Positions 34,985 through 45,768 of a DNA stretch of 64,000 bases are shown here, in pieces (position 1 is the stretch's first letter; each line of letters starts with the position of its first letter). A program made the position numbers and the translations under genes. Origin of the DNA: Nematopogon swammerdamellus. Lineage: Eukaryota > Arthropoda > Insecta > Lepidoptera > Adelidae. The notes under the pieces were generated by a model, which was given only the letters and a program-made list of their open reading frames with translations, was not told the DNA's origin and did no database searches. The stretch lies in assembly GCA_946902875.1 (NCBI GenBank), contig OX336339.1, positions 24,707,349-24,771,348 of the forward strand, read 5' to 3'.

Positions 34985-35293
34985 GTCCAAGTTGTGATCC
35001 TGGACAAGAACGACAGTCCTCCAGAGTTCAAGAACATCCCGGCCGTCTTCAGCGCTTCCGAGGATCTGACACCAGGTCAACCCATCGCGAGCATCGTTGC
35101 CGAAGATCCAGACACAATCGGAACCATCTCCTACAGCATCAGATCCGAGAATCCTACTCCTTTCACCCTGGACTCCAAGACTGGCGTTCTGAAGCTGGAT
35201 GACCCGCTGGATAGGGAGACGAGAGCGCAGTACAAGGTGGTCGTGAGAGCAGACGATGGAGTACAGTTTACGGATATGACTATTACTGTTGAG
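34985..35293 (+). CDS. ft: Fat-like cadherin, coding exon A (first visible)
   Basis: This is an internal exon of a giant atypical cadherin, 309 nt, 103 codons, phase 0 at both ends. The acceptor is a pyrimidine-rich tract ending ctcttccag, and the donor is gag|gtgagt. It opens with the end of one cadherin repeat, the calcium-linker motif DKNDSPPEF, then gives most of the next repeat: SED (the xEx site), DPD (the DxD site), LDRE, and a degenerate RADDG in place of DxA. It ends at TITVE, and the DTNDNPPAF linker follows in the next exon. Fat is a single-pass membrane protein that binds Dachsous on neighbouring cells through its cadherin repeats and signals to Hippo and planar polarity. Assignment to ft rests on recognised similarity to insect Fat; Dachsous or another large cadherin is the main alternative. 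No upstream exon was found in the preceding 34.9 kb. Confidence 0.9.
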
Positions 35294-35622
35294 GTGAGTT
35301 CCTAGGCTTTAACTATACTTGATGCCGTCGTCAACATTGAAAAGCTTGATGAAATGTAAGCAAAAATAAACCTCCTGTTTGCTTCGTGCAGTCGGTAAAA
35401 AGGAAATGAGTAAGAAGAGTTTAGCTAATTAAATATAGTGCCCTGTCGTATATATATTGAGTGTCCCAGTTCGACCAGATTTGCTTGCCACAACAACGAT
35501 GGGATTCATCATTGAGATTCAATAAACGCTTAGTAAATATATTTTCGAGGACTATCGCATATGGAGGAGAAAATCGCAATTAAAAGGTCAGTTCCCGATA
35601 CTGAACATCGCTTTGGTGACCC

Positions 35623-35728
35623 TTTACACACACAACACACGCCATATCCCGACAATCGGCGTAAGCAGAGTAATCGGTGTTGTGCTGCAAGTACTCTTGT
35701 AAATTACAGCAGCACAACACCGACCATT
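35623..35728 (-). repeat. Repeat M 3' end
   Basis: acgccatatcccgacaatcg, gtaagcagagtaatcggtgt, tacagcagcacaacaccgac, in reverse, in the intron after exon A. Confidence 0.7.
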
Positions 35729-36105
35729 ATTAACGCATAAAGTGTCAATTATCTCGAAAAATACCAGTACTAGGAAAAACAATTTTACTGAGCTTTTTTG
35801 AAACTCAGTGAGCAATCCTGTGGCGGTAAGCTAATTCGGTCGAACTGGGACACATCTATATTCTAAGAAGGTTTGTATTGTATGCATTTTCAGATAGAAT
35901 TTTATTAATTAAAATTATAAAATATTTTTTAGAGCAGTTCAGGCCTACTTTACAATTACTTTATCAAAGAGGAAAAGTCAGCAAACTACGAATTTGTAAT
36001 GTTTTCTTCACGTACATAATTTCTAGTGATTGTAGTGCCAACTCTAAAGTAAAACAACAAATAATAAAAAACAGACCAATTACATGGGTGTACGGAACCC
36101 TCGGC

Positions 36106-37023
36106 GCGCGAACCCGCCTCGCGCTCGGCCTGGTTCCGCTCGCATCCGTCGCCCAGTCGACTCTAGTTACTAGCCGTCAGCTCGTAAATGTGTTTATTCA
36201 CACGACTTGCGTTTCGGATGTGAAGTTAGCCGCTGGGCCACTTACTTATCTGCTAAGGTTGCCTCATATCTCCTCTCTACTTCTTATAAAAGAGAACGTG
36301 TCTTTATGTATGTTTGAGGTAAACTCCGGAACCACTGAACAGATTTTGATGCCGTTTGCACCAATGCATACGGTCACGCTAAGTAGCCTTAGGGGTGAGC
36401 AGTATCAAAGAAAGTATAGTATGAACGGAATTTAATGTCGAATTTTAATAGTAATAGATGGCGTTGGTAAGCGCATCACTTGAGAATGTCTGGACCGATT
36501 TGGCTAATTAGGTTTCCGTACCCCGTGTGGAAGCCTATTATAAAGCCTACGCCGTCTGTCTGTCGCGCGAACCCGCCTCGCGCTCGGCCTGGTTCCGCTC
36601 GCATCCGTCGCCCAGTCGACTCTAGTTACTAGCCGTCAGCTCGTAACTGTGTTTATTCACACGACTTGCGTTTCGGATGTGAAGTTAGCCGCTGGGCCAC
36701 TTACTTATCTGCTAAGGTTGCCTCATATCTCCTCTCTACTTCTTATAAAAGAGAACGTGTATTTATGTATGTTTGAGGTAAACTCCGGAACCACTGAACA
36801 GATTTTGATGCCGTTTGCACCAATGCATACGGTCACGCTAAGTAGCCTTAGGGGTGAGCAGTATCAAAGAAAGTATAGTATGAACGGAATTTAATGTCGA
36901 ATTTTAATAGTAATAGATGGCGTTGGTAAGCGCATCACTTGAGAATGTCTGGACCGATTTGGCATATTTAGGTTTCCGTACCCCGTGTGGAAGCCTATTA
37001 CAAAGCCTACGCCGTCTGTCTGT
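36106..37023 (+). repeat. 459-bp direct tandem duplication, two nearly identical copies
   Basis: gcgcgaacccgcctcgcgct occurs at 36106 and 36565. Over the unit I see only about five differences, so the duplication is recent. The unit joins one end of a 'ggttccgta' element to another repeat (ctctacttcttataaaagag, actccggaaccactgaacag, also decayed at about 4605-4705). The 185- and 81-codon open frames here repeat the same residues and are repeat sequence, not genes. Confidence 0.85.
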
Positions 37024-37262
37024 CTGTCTGTCTGTCTATCTGACTGTCATACTGCTGTATCTTTGGAACCGTAGTAGGTAGCCGGTTGAAATGTTCACAG
37101 AATATCTGTTATTATGGCGGATATAACAACAAATAATAAAAAATAGAAAAAGTAAAAAATTAAGGGGGCTACCCATACAAGAAACGTGATTTTTTTTCAA
37201 TGTTTTTTTTGTGGTGCCGAAACCTCGGTGCCCGAGTCCGACTCGCATTTGGCCGGTTTTTT
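36985..37262 (+). repeat. 'ggttccgta' family element, downstream of the duplication
   Basis: tccgtaccccgtgtggaagc, (tgtc)n, ctgtatctttggaaccgtag, ending tccgactcgcatttggccgg, tttttttattt. Confidence 0.75.
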
Positions 37263-37490
37263 TATTTATATAGATGCATTTGGTTATAACGTTTGAAATG
37301 ACTAGATCCTGTGCTAGAAACCGCACAGTTAAATATTGCGCAGTGACTATTTATGCGGGTACTGGATAAATAATAATTTATAATTAATTGTCCGGCTATC
37401 TGGATAATTAGCTGGTCTATTAAGGCAGTCACTATTTATACGGGTGAAAAACACGGACTCTAGTCTGTGGGTGCGAATGAATTTTTCAAA

Positions 37491-37727
37491 TTTTTTTTTT
37501 TTTTTTATTGAAACTGACGGTTGGCTACATCATCTACAACATCCGTGATGTCAGCCCATAACACCGGGTGTACTTGGTGCCACGTCAGTGCTTCCCTTCG
37601 GTCGTGCCGGCTACACTGAACTGGACGGAAAACACAAACTATTTACATAGCCGTTTCGACCGACCTTTCATTCAGTGCGGTGGTACCAACCCGGGCGGGT
37701 AAACCCTACCACCTAGTAATATAAGAA
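37491..37727 (-). mobile_element. SINE body and tail fused to repeat-M head (S8)
   Basis: Poly(T) at 37491, normal tail and body to about 37725. It then passes directly into gtcatatcccttagtcgac, a repeat-M sequence, where the tRNA/5S head should be. The same join occurs in S9. Confidence 0.8.
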
Positions 37728-37818
37728 GGGAGTCATATCCCTTAGTCGACTTTTACGACATGCACGGGGAGAGATGCAGTGGGGATATTCTTTTAAAGTA
37801 CCGGCCCCACACGGTACA
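37728..37818 (-). repeat. Repeat M head fused to SINE S8
   Basis: tcatatcccttagtcgactt, ggagagatgcagtggggata and accggccccacacggta. In SINE orientation this is the 5' end of the composite. Confidence 0.75.
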
Positions 37819-38321
37819 GTATTATTGTCTGAATATAATAATATCAATATAGTGGTACATTCGGCAACGAAAGCACGTTGAATCGCCCGGCGCACCTCAA
37901 ACTCGGTCGGCCGAACTCGATGCGGCGTATCATTAGCTTACTTCTAACCGTTATTTAAAAGTTTATCGCATTATAGACGTTTACGATCTGATACGCGGAT
38001 GGACTTATATCCAATGCGAAGGCGGTAGTCCGCTTGTGAGCCACCTTACAGACCTACTACTGCTGTACTTAACGGCAACAGAATAATGTGTCTATAAAGT
38101 GTTACAAAACGAATAAATGGTTTATTGATTTACCCGACTACAGCGAAACCAAAATGAGGGTTATTGGGAATTAAATTGAATTAAATTAAATTTAATTGAA
38201 TATGATTTTGACAGCGCATGTACATACATGCACGTATACATGTATGTATGTGGGTATGTTTAAAAAAATTACTCTCATCAAGTCATCACCTAAGGTTGAC
38301 TGGAAGTAATCACTTATAGGC

Positions 38322-38440
38322 TAGTCTCTCGCCCTTTACCACGGAATCTTGCCATTATCACCACATAGACACCTTTTACGAGCATGCACGGAGAGAGATG
38401 CAGTGGGGCTATTCTTTTTTATTACCGGCGCCACCCAATT
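38322..38440 (-). repeat. Repeat M head fragment, diverged
   Basis: tctctcgccctttaccacgg, gagagatgcagtggggctat; it joins LINE-tail P sequence at its left. Confidence 0.6.
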
Positions 38441-38529
38441 ATTTGTTATTTATAAAATTATTTTTACCTTTTTTTAATATTTTTTTTTTAATATATTAGT
38501 ACTAAGCATGTACTCGCTTTTTATACTTT

Positions 38530-38968
38530 TAGGGTTCCGTATCCGATACGGGACCCTATGACTAAGCATACGCCGTCTGTCTGTCTGTCTGTCCGTCCGT
38601 CCATCCGTCCGTCCGTCTGTCCATCCGTCCGTCCGTCTGTCCGAGGGCTGTATCTCTTGAACCGTAATAGGTAGCCCGTTGAAATTTTCACAGAAATGTG
38701 TTATTTTGGCCCAAATTCTATATTTTGCAGTGTTATCAAGAAATAATAAAAATAAGAAAAAAAAATCACGGGGTTCCCATAGAAGAAACCAAAAAGTGTA
38801 TGCGCGCGCGCCATCTACCGAATAGATTATGAAGCATTTTAACTAATCACGACATTTAACAGGAAACATTTCATAACAAGCCATCTAGATGGCATGAGTG
38901 GCGCTAGTCATGAAATGGCGATACGGAACCCTCGTTGCGCGAGTTCGACTCGCACTTGGCCGGTTTCT
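38530..38968 (+). repeat. 'ggttccgta' family element, complete
   Basis: agggttccgtatccgatacg to gagttcgactcgcacttggc, cggtttc. It includes long tctg/tccg runs, the cagaaatgtgttattttgg segment, 'gcgcgccatctaccgaa', and the closing gatacggaaccctcgttgcg. It ends 100 bp before ft exon B. Confidence 0.8.
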
Positions 38969-39067
38969 TTCTCTTCATTTTCTGGTTTGCATTTATCTAA
39001 TTTTTACCTATTTATCTATCTATCTATTTACGTTCCTACATCTCACTAACGAAACTCTTTTTCTCAG

Positions 39068-39301
39068 GTGACAGACACAAACGACAACCCGCCGGCGTTC
39101 TCCGAAAGCGCCTACTCCTTCAGCATCATGGAGAACGCCTCCAGAGGTTCCGTCGTCGGGAGTGTAAGCGCAACGGATCCGGATTCCGCTGAAAACGCTC
39201 AGCTGACTTACACGGTCATCTCTGATTGGGCGAACGACGTATTCTCACTGAACCCCCAGACCGGGGTGTTCACGCTCACAGCACGGTTGGACTATGAAGA
39301 G
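39068..39301 (+). CDS. ft: Fat-like cadherin, coding exon B
   Basis: A 234-nt, 78-codon exon, phase 0 at both ends. The acceptor is ctttttctcag and the donor gaagag|gtgagt. It starts exactly at the inter-repeat linker (VTDTNDNPPAF), then gives the N-terminal two thirds of a cadherin repeat: MENAS (xEx), TDPDSAENAQL (DxD region), a SDWANDVFSLNPQTG core, and LDYEE in the LDRE position. The reading continues without loss into exon C as LDYEE-VQHYILVVQAQD, which shows that the 17.8-kb intron between them is genuinely spliced. The reading frame runs past the donor as far as 39478, but that tail enters a repeat and is not coding. N-glycosylation sequon NAS. The SDWANDVFSLNPQTG core is one of the strongest pointers to Fat rather than a generic cadherin. 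Confidence 0.92.
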
Positions 39302-39419
39302 GTGAGTCTGTTTGACCCTAGGTTTACGGAGCTAGCGCATAGGGAGCATAATTGGCTGATATCTAGGTCAACTCGCGCTGTGTGCAGCGCTGCAAACTGG
39401 CTCACACATATATTTATTA

Positions 39420-39928
39420 TAGCTTTTGCCTGCGGCTTCGCTCGCGTGAAATTCGTATTTAAAAAGAAGAAAGTATAAGTAAGCCCGCTACCGTAACTTC
39501 ATTTCGGCGCGCGGAACAATTCGGTTTGTATGAGAGCCACATATCAGGGTAACCGGAACTAAATTTTATTTAGCCTATCCTGTGTCCCGCATAATCAAAT
39601 GTGCTTGTACTAAGTTTCATCGAATTCAGTTGATCGGTTTAAGAGTTAGGGAGAAACATACATACGGGAAATATTTCGTCAAATGTCGTCAATTTAGTTT
39701 TAGTATCACACATAAAGTCTACAAACTCAGTATCTTACAAACACAAAGTAACTTACTCCATGACCATCCGTTAGAGATTTATTATTAGGATAGGATAGAT
39801 AACTTAAAACAAAGGAACTTGTTTCGACTATTACCCGGGGCACCGAAATAAAGGTAGTTTAGCGTGCTTACTTACTTCCTTCTTTTTAAATACGAATTTC
39901 ACGCGAGCGAAGCCGCGGGCAAAAGCTA
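39420..39928. mobile_element. Non-autonomous element with ~60-bp TIRs, just after ft exon B
   Basis: Left end tagcttttgcctgcggcttc, gctcgcgtgaaattcgtatt, taaaaagaagaaagta; right end is its reverse complement ending gaagccgcgggcaaaagcta. About 509 bp. The left end is 119 bp past the exon B splice donor. Ends of the 'gcgggcaaaagctag' type are widespread in this window and some may be Helitron-like instead. Confidence 0.75.
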
Positions 39929-40927
39929 CTACATAAAAAAACAAATATATGCACACATACATAATTCAGTTTCTATACAAATGATAACACACATGGAGAA
40001 ATTATGAGCTTGACATCATTATGTTGGTATCGATTGAAATAAGAAGAAATAGTCAGAAATATGTAGTAGAGATTAAGGCGCGTAGCAAGTAGATTGCAGG
40101 TTTTTTTTCTTTTTCATAAAGGTTTTTTTTTCATTAATTGCGATCCTTCGCATTAGAACTTTGAAAAGCGCGTGATCGATAGATATGACAAATGGCGTAA
40201 TTTTGCTGTAAAATTCCATTAAAATTCTTTTTAGTTTCTGAGATCAAGTATTCAAATTTCACGCGGTAGAAAAAATCTACATTATTTTGGTTTACCTTAT
40301 ATTTTGTACAGAAAATGTAAAATTTTACAACCAAAAACGTGTGATCGATAGACAAAGAATTGTTCTATATTTTGCAGTAGTTTTTAGCCTTTAGATTGGT
40401 CTTGTTATTAGGGGCTACTTCTTAAAAAATCCACATGTGGGGATACTACTCGCCTTAGAATAAGGAGTGGGTGCAAAAAATATGAATACCGGTTTGATAT
40501 CAAGAACTCGCAACCAAGTTCATCGGCTCAGTACAAATACTTATGCGAGAACACTTGAAATAACAATAATCCGTAGAAGTGGCGGCGGATGGGCAAAAAG
40601 CGCCGTTTTCTATCCAATTAAAAATTAAACAAAAGCGACACCAATTACGTTAAAAGGTGTAGGCCTTCCACTTAAGCGGCGACGCAGCGAAAATCCGCGT
40701 GAGTAGCAATTAAAATTGCTTTGAAACAGATTAAGAGATTACTAAAGCAGAATTTATAAGCAACGAAAAGCGTACTCCGCTTCATTTACAAGTTGTATCG
40801 CAAAAATAAAGCAAGAATCGGTGATAAAACTCGTGCCGAGGAGCTCGTGGAGACCTTGGCATTTCCACCCGCCAGTATGCAATATTAAACAAGCAAGAAA
40901 AAAAAAAACAACAAAATAAAAAATTTA

Positions 40928-41352
40928 TAAAACCCGACTTCTAAAAAAATTATGGAAACAAGAAAATACCATTATTTTTAAATCAAAACAAAAAATAGAC
41001 ATATAGACCGACTACAGCATTTTATACTGATCTTTTCATATATGGGTTTTTAAATTACCGACGTTGTTAGATATTATTTTTAAATCAAAACAGCTTTACT
41101 AAAGGTTCTTCCCGAGCTATGTGGCTCGATGTTTTGGCATACATACACATAGCTCGGAAAGAACCGTTAGTAAAGCTGTTTTGATTTAAAAATAATATCT
41201 AACAACCACGGTAATTTTAAAACCCATATAAAAAAGATCAGTATAAAATGCTGTAGTCGGGCTATATGTCTATTCGAATCTAACTACACGCCCGACTACA
41301 GCATTTTCTACTGATCTTTCCTTGTTTCCTTAATTTTTAGCAGTCGGGTTTT
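40928..41352. repeat. Foldback element with ~129-bp inner arms and shorter outer arms
   Basis: 40994-41123 and 41146-41274 are near-perfect reverse complements around a 22-bp loop (gctcgatgttttggcataca, ta). Outside them aaaacccgacttctaaaaaa (about 40931) and ttttagcagtcgggtttt (about 41335) form a second inverted pair. Confidence 0.88.
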
Positions 41353-41453
41353 ATATATATTTTTTTTAAATCGCCTTTTCGTGCTCTTGACAACGATACC
41401 GCACTCGATGGGGTTTGAAAAAAAAACTGCCGCCATTTTGAATTTTCACATTT

Positions 41454-41868
41454 TTAGAGTTCCGTATCCGTCGTACGGGACCATATTACTAAGCCTACGC
41501 CGCCGTCTGCCTGTCTGTCTGTCTGTCCGTCCGTCCATCTGTCCGTCTGTCCGAGGGCTGTATTTCTTTAACCGTAATAGGTAGCCCGTTGAAATTTTCA
41601 CAGAATATGTGTTACTATGACCGATATAACAAAAAATAATAAAAATATGATAAAGTGAAAAATTCACAGGGGTCTCCATAGAATAAACTAAAAAGTGTAT
41701 GCACGCCATCTACCAACAGTATGAAGCATTTTAACTAATCATGAATTTTAACTAATATGAAGCATTTCATAATACACGCCATAGATGGCGTAAGTGGCGC
41801 TGACCATAACATTGCGATACGGAGACCCTCAGTGCGCGAGTTCGACTCGCATTTGGCCGGTTTTCTTA
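41454..41868 (+). repeat. 'ggttccgta' family element, complete
   Basis: tttagagttccgtatccgtc to gcgagttcgactcgcatttg, gccggttttc; same segment order as 38530-38968. Confidence 0.8.
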
Positions 41869-42251
41869 TTTAGCCTATTAGCACTTGTAAAAGACAAATC
41901 TAACGACACCTCATTATTATGTTAAAATCCATCAAGCCGTTAGGCTACAGCGCGTGCCATAGAAATAGACATACATACACTCGAAAAACATTAGACTCCG
42001 TTTTGCTTAGCGCAGTCGGGTAAAAAAGAAGAAACCACCCGATTTTTAACTAAGAGCATGTACGTACACGCTCATGAATGAATTCAATAACTTGCGGGGA
42101 AATAAACGATGCTTCTGACATGGTATCGGTTCTGCTAGCGGGAAAATTTCAAGGTCTATAATGCGAAATGTGGGCTGTAATACTTAACCCTACGATCGTG
42201 GCAAGAACGCACACGTATTGAATGCCTTACACATTCTGCAAATTTTGTAGG

Positions 42252-42480
42252 TTTTTTTATGGAAACTGATACGGTTGGTTACATCACCTACAACATCCGT
42301 GATGTCAGCCCATAACACCGGCTGAACTTGGTGCCACGTCAGTGCTTCCCTTCGCTCGTGCCGGCTACACTGAACTGGACGGAAAACACAAAGTACATAG
42401 CCGTTTCGACCAACCTTTCATTCAGTGCGGTGGTATAAACCCGGGCGGATTAAACCCTACCACCTAGTCATATAAGAAGG
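42252..42480 (-). mobile_element. SINE body and tail fused to repeat-M head (S9)
   Basis: Same architecture as S8, with the join at tataagaaggaagtcatatc. The repeat-M part then breaks off at about 42525 into a different repeat. Confidence 0.8.
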
Positions 42481-42754
42481 AAGTCATATCCCTTAGTCGC
42501 ATTTTATGACATACACGGCGAGACATCTACTTCGGCGCGCGAAACAATTTCGCTTTCTATGAAAGCCACATCCTAGCGTGACCGGAACTGATTTTTATCT
42601 GAAGCCTAGATCCTGTCTCCCGTGTAGTTAAATACAACAAATATAGAGATAAACAAAGACAATGATAGTGCGCAAAGGCTAGAAATGATTTCTTCCAGTC
42701 AACCTTTGGGCGATTAGAAATAAGTTAAAGTTAAAATAATAGAAGCAAGTAAAC

Positions 42755-43042
42755 TAGGTTCGGGCATGTTGGAAGAATGGATGATAGGAGACTAACGAAA
42801 GAAATTTATGAAGCAAATGTGAGTGGAAGAGTCGGGAAGGGTCGCCCTAGACGCAAGTACATAGACAAGATCGAGCATGTGCTCAAAAAGGGGCAAATGT
42901 GTAGTACCCGTAACCGACGAGCATGCATGAAGAACATTACCTATGGGAGTGGAAGAGGCGGCAGAGGTGTGTCAGGATCGTGACACGTGGAGATCCGTTG
43001 TCTCTGCCTACCCCACCGGGAAACAGGAGTGACGCTATGTAT
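42755..43042 (+). mobile_element. LINE ORF C-terminal fragment (family N)
   Basis: RMDDRRLTKEIYEANVSGR, GKGRPRRKYIDKIEHVLKK, with a frameshift before the 3' UTR tctctgcctaccccaccggg, aaacaggagtgacgctatg. It parallels 59836-60250 base for base over most of its length. Confidence 0.78.
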
Positions 43043-44204
43043 GCAAGTAAACTACTCTGTTGACAAAGTTAATGTCCTAGGAAAAATATGTGTTATTAAA
43101 ATTTCACCTCACGCAGAGATCAGAGACAAAAATCAAGACACATACTTATAACCAAAGACCAGAGAATTCAGACAGGCAGGCCAGACAGCCAGTCACAGAC
43201 AAAGTCACAGGCGAAATCTCGCCATAACAGTATGTGGTCTTAACCATTTCAATTGTATAGAAAGCTTCACCAAAGAACGCCAGCGAACCGAACTGATCTA
43301 TAATCTAATTAAAAAGCCATTATTTTATTCGGCTGTCACTTTAATATCGGAACAAGTCGAGCGAGAGCAGCGCTGTACAAAAACCGTCAGCCAATGGCAT
43401 GTAGGAAGTTTGTTTCAACGAGTAGCTGAACTAAATATTAAAATGTTGTATATGCTCATTAAGAGTGCGTAATATCTCATCTCGAATTCTAATTTCACCC
43501 ACAAATTCTCCGCTCCAGCGACATCACTCTCTATCCCGCTCGCACATTAGTGATCGCGAGGTTAAAACGATTTTGTTATGGTGAACTGCACTATTGTTTG
43601 ACGGGTACTTCTAAGTAATAAAGTTGTGTGCGAAATTGAGTGTAAGGCGCGATAGTTTAGTTAACGGTTTTTTAAGGAAAAAAAAATCAGGATTATATAT
43701 ATAATGTAAATAACATAGGACCTCATTTATATTATGACCAGTTATAATGCAAAGTTTCGTTATCTAATTTGAAATATTTATTGAATACAAGTGCTTTTAT
43801 TGTACGGTTTGGAGGTAACATTTCATATTTTATAAAGAAAACTTTAATGGAATTATGTTTTCGCCAAACATAATACCTAGCATTACTAATAAACTTTACC
43901 ATAATATTCAATACAGAGTGATTGTTGCAGTATTGTTGATATAACGGAGGATCATGCGATGTGAGGTATTACAGACTCTTAATATTTAGGATATTACTAG
44001 TGTGAAGTTTGTAAATATTTGCATGTAATACATATTATGTGTGTATATGATGGAAATAATTTATTCAAGATAAATAAATACCTACAAATTAAGAAAAATT
44101 ACAAACTATATAAAAGTAATTATAAGAAACCATACTAAATAGTAAATGAGAAAAACTGGTCATCGGTCTCAAAACCCCTGGATCGTTTAAAAAAAAACTG
44201 GCCA
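43043..44204. other. Unassigned intronic stretch
   Basis: No gene or repeat recognised; A/T-rich from 43600. Confidence 0.4.
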
Positions 44205-44585
44205 AGTGCGAGTCGGACTCGCGCACCGAGGTTTCCGTATCACTACGTAAATGGTCGCTTTTTATATTATTTGTTATTTTACTTTAGAGTGACACTCGCA
44301 CGTATCGCCATCTATCGGTGAAAGTCTATACTTTTGTTGTTAAAATGTTTATATAATTCGGTAGATGGCGCTCTTATGAAAATTAAGATATTTGTATGGG
44401 ACCCCCTTTAATTTCTTACTTTATCAAATTGTTATTATTTGTTGTTATACCTGCCTTTAACACATCTTCTGTGAAAATGTAGGCTAGCTATTTATGTAGG
44501 TTCCAAAAATACAGCAGTAGGGCAGACAGACAGACGGCGTAGGCTTCATAATAGGCCGTTCCGTACGGGAGGCGGAAACCTAAAA
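44205..44585 (-). repeat. 'ggttccgta' family element, complete
   Basis: ctggccaagtgcgagtcgga to cgtacgggaggcggaaacct, in reverse. Confidence 0.8.
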
Positions 44586-44877
44586 AAATTATTTATTTCA
44601 TCCCTCTTTAAAAAAATAGCCACTTTCAGAGAGAGGTGGGTATATCGGTCGGGTCGCGACTATTAAAATAAAATATCAATAAACATTATTTATTACGCGT
44701 GTACATCGTGAAGTATGGCGCGCTCATTGTTGTAAACTCGGAAGGCCGCTTAAAGGTTACCGCGCAAAAAAAGGAGAATTATCTGCTTAAAAGGCATAAA
44801 TTGCTTGAAGGGTCTTAATGCGCGTGGATACTTCAAGGTGTTGAATAGTCATTCCATTATATAATATAAATAAAAAA

Positions 44878-45030
44878 AGCTTGAAATAAAATGTTAAATT
44901 ACAAATTTTAAAAACTCCCGAGACTCCCGACTCTTAAAAAGTAAAAAAAATATTTCCGTTTATTTACTTATAGGAGTCGGGGGACCGCTAAGTAAATTCC
45001 CGCGCAGCTCTGAGTTTTTATATTTAGGGA
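44878..45030 (+). repeat. Single-arm relative of the 2471-2680 foldback
   Basis: aaagcttgaaataaaatgtt, actcccgactcttaaaaagt, gtcgggggaccgctaagtaa, attcccgcgcagctctgagt. Here the loop sequence follows the arm in the opposite orientation to its place after the left arm at 2471, and there is no second arm. Confidence 0.75.
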
Positions 45031-45258
45031 TTTTTTTTATGGAAACTGACACGGTTGGCTACATCACCTACTACATCCGTAATGTCAGCCCATCCCATAC
45101 CTGTAGGTGCCATGTCAATGCTGTCCTTCGGTCGTGCCTGCTTCACTGAACTGGACGGAAAACACGAACTATTTACATAGCCGTTTCGACCTACTTTTCA
45201 TTCAGTTTGGTGGTAGCAACCCGGGCGGGTTTAACCCTACCACCTAGTTACCTTAGAA
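45031..45258 (-). mobile_element. 5'-truncated SINE next to a foldback element (S10)
   Basis: Poly(T) from 45031 directly follows tatttaggga of the half-foldback element at 44880-45030. The body stops at 'cctagttaccttagaaga'. Confidence 0.8.
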
Positions 45259-45741
45259 GACTACAAAACTGATAGTGGGAAACCCCAATTTGGTAAGAAT
45301 TCAGTTAAATGATCTGCCATCTTGCATGTAGGCGGACCAGCCATCATATTAATGTTGCTTTGTTAGGCCTCTCCCTATGCCACTGATTGCGGTAAACGTG
45401 TCTGGCTTTAAACACGTGTCCGAGAGTCCGAGGCAGCGTGAAGACTGGCTTGCACTCCAGACCGCTCTAGCGCTGGCTAGAAGATGGCATTGTGCACAGG
45501 CTATTAAAGTGTTGAGCGGCGAACACTCAGCACGTCACGTCTGTCTGTGCCTACGGGCGCTAGCCGTCAACCCGGCAACCTGGGTGAGGTCGCGCGGTGC
45601 TTATGGTACCAACTGTAATAAAATATATTATTAGGGTTCCGTACCTCAAAAGAGGAAAAAACGGAACCCTTATAGGATCACTTTGTTGTCCGTCTGGCTG
45701 GCTGGCTGGGTGTCTGTCTGTCAAGACCTTTTTTCTCAGGA

Positions 45742-45753
45742 ACGGGTAAAGGT
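45742..45753. repeat. 12-bp target-site duplication, RTE 3' side
   Basis: acgggtaaaggt, identical to 49004-49015. Joining the flanks restores a sequence collinear with the neighbouring 313-bp units (tctcaggaacgg..aaag, then atcaaattgaaatt). Confidence 0.85.
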
Positions 45754-45768
45754 CAGTCAGTCAGTCAG

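Larger units (their letters stand above)
35294..39067 (+). other. ft intron A-B, phase 0, 3774 bp
   Basis: GT-AG intron between exons A and B. It contains a repeat-M 3' end (35623-35728), a 459-bp tandem duplication, a chimeric-SINE copy fused to repeat M, another repeat-M fragment and a complete 'ggttccgta' element. Confidence 0.9.

Noticed and set aside
35878..36435. 185-codon + strand frame and its echo at 36649-36894
   Set aside because: Both copies are produced by the 459-bp tandem duplication of transposon-derived sequence; no domain is recognised.
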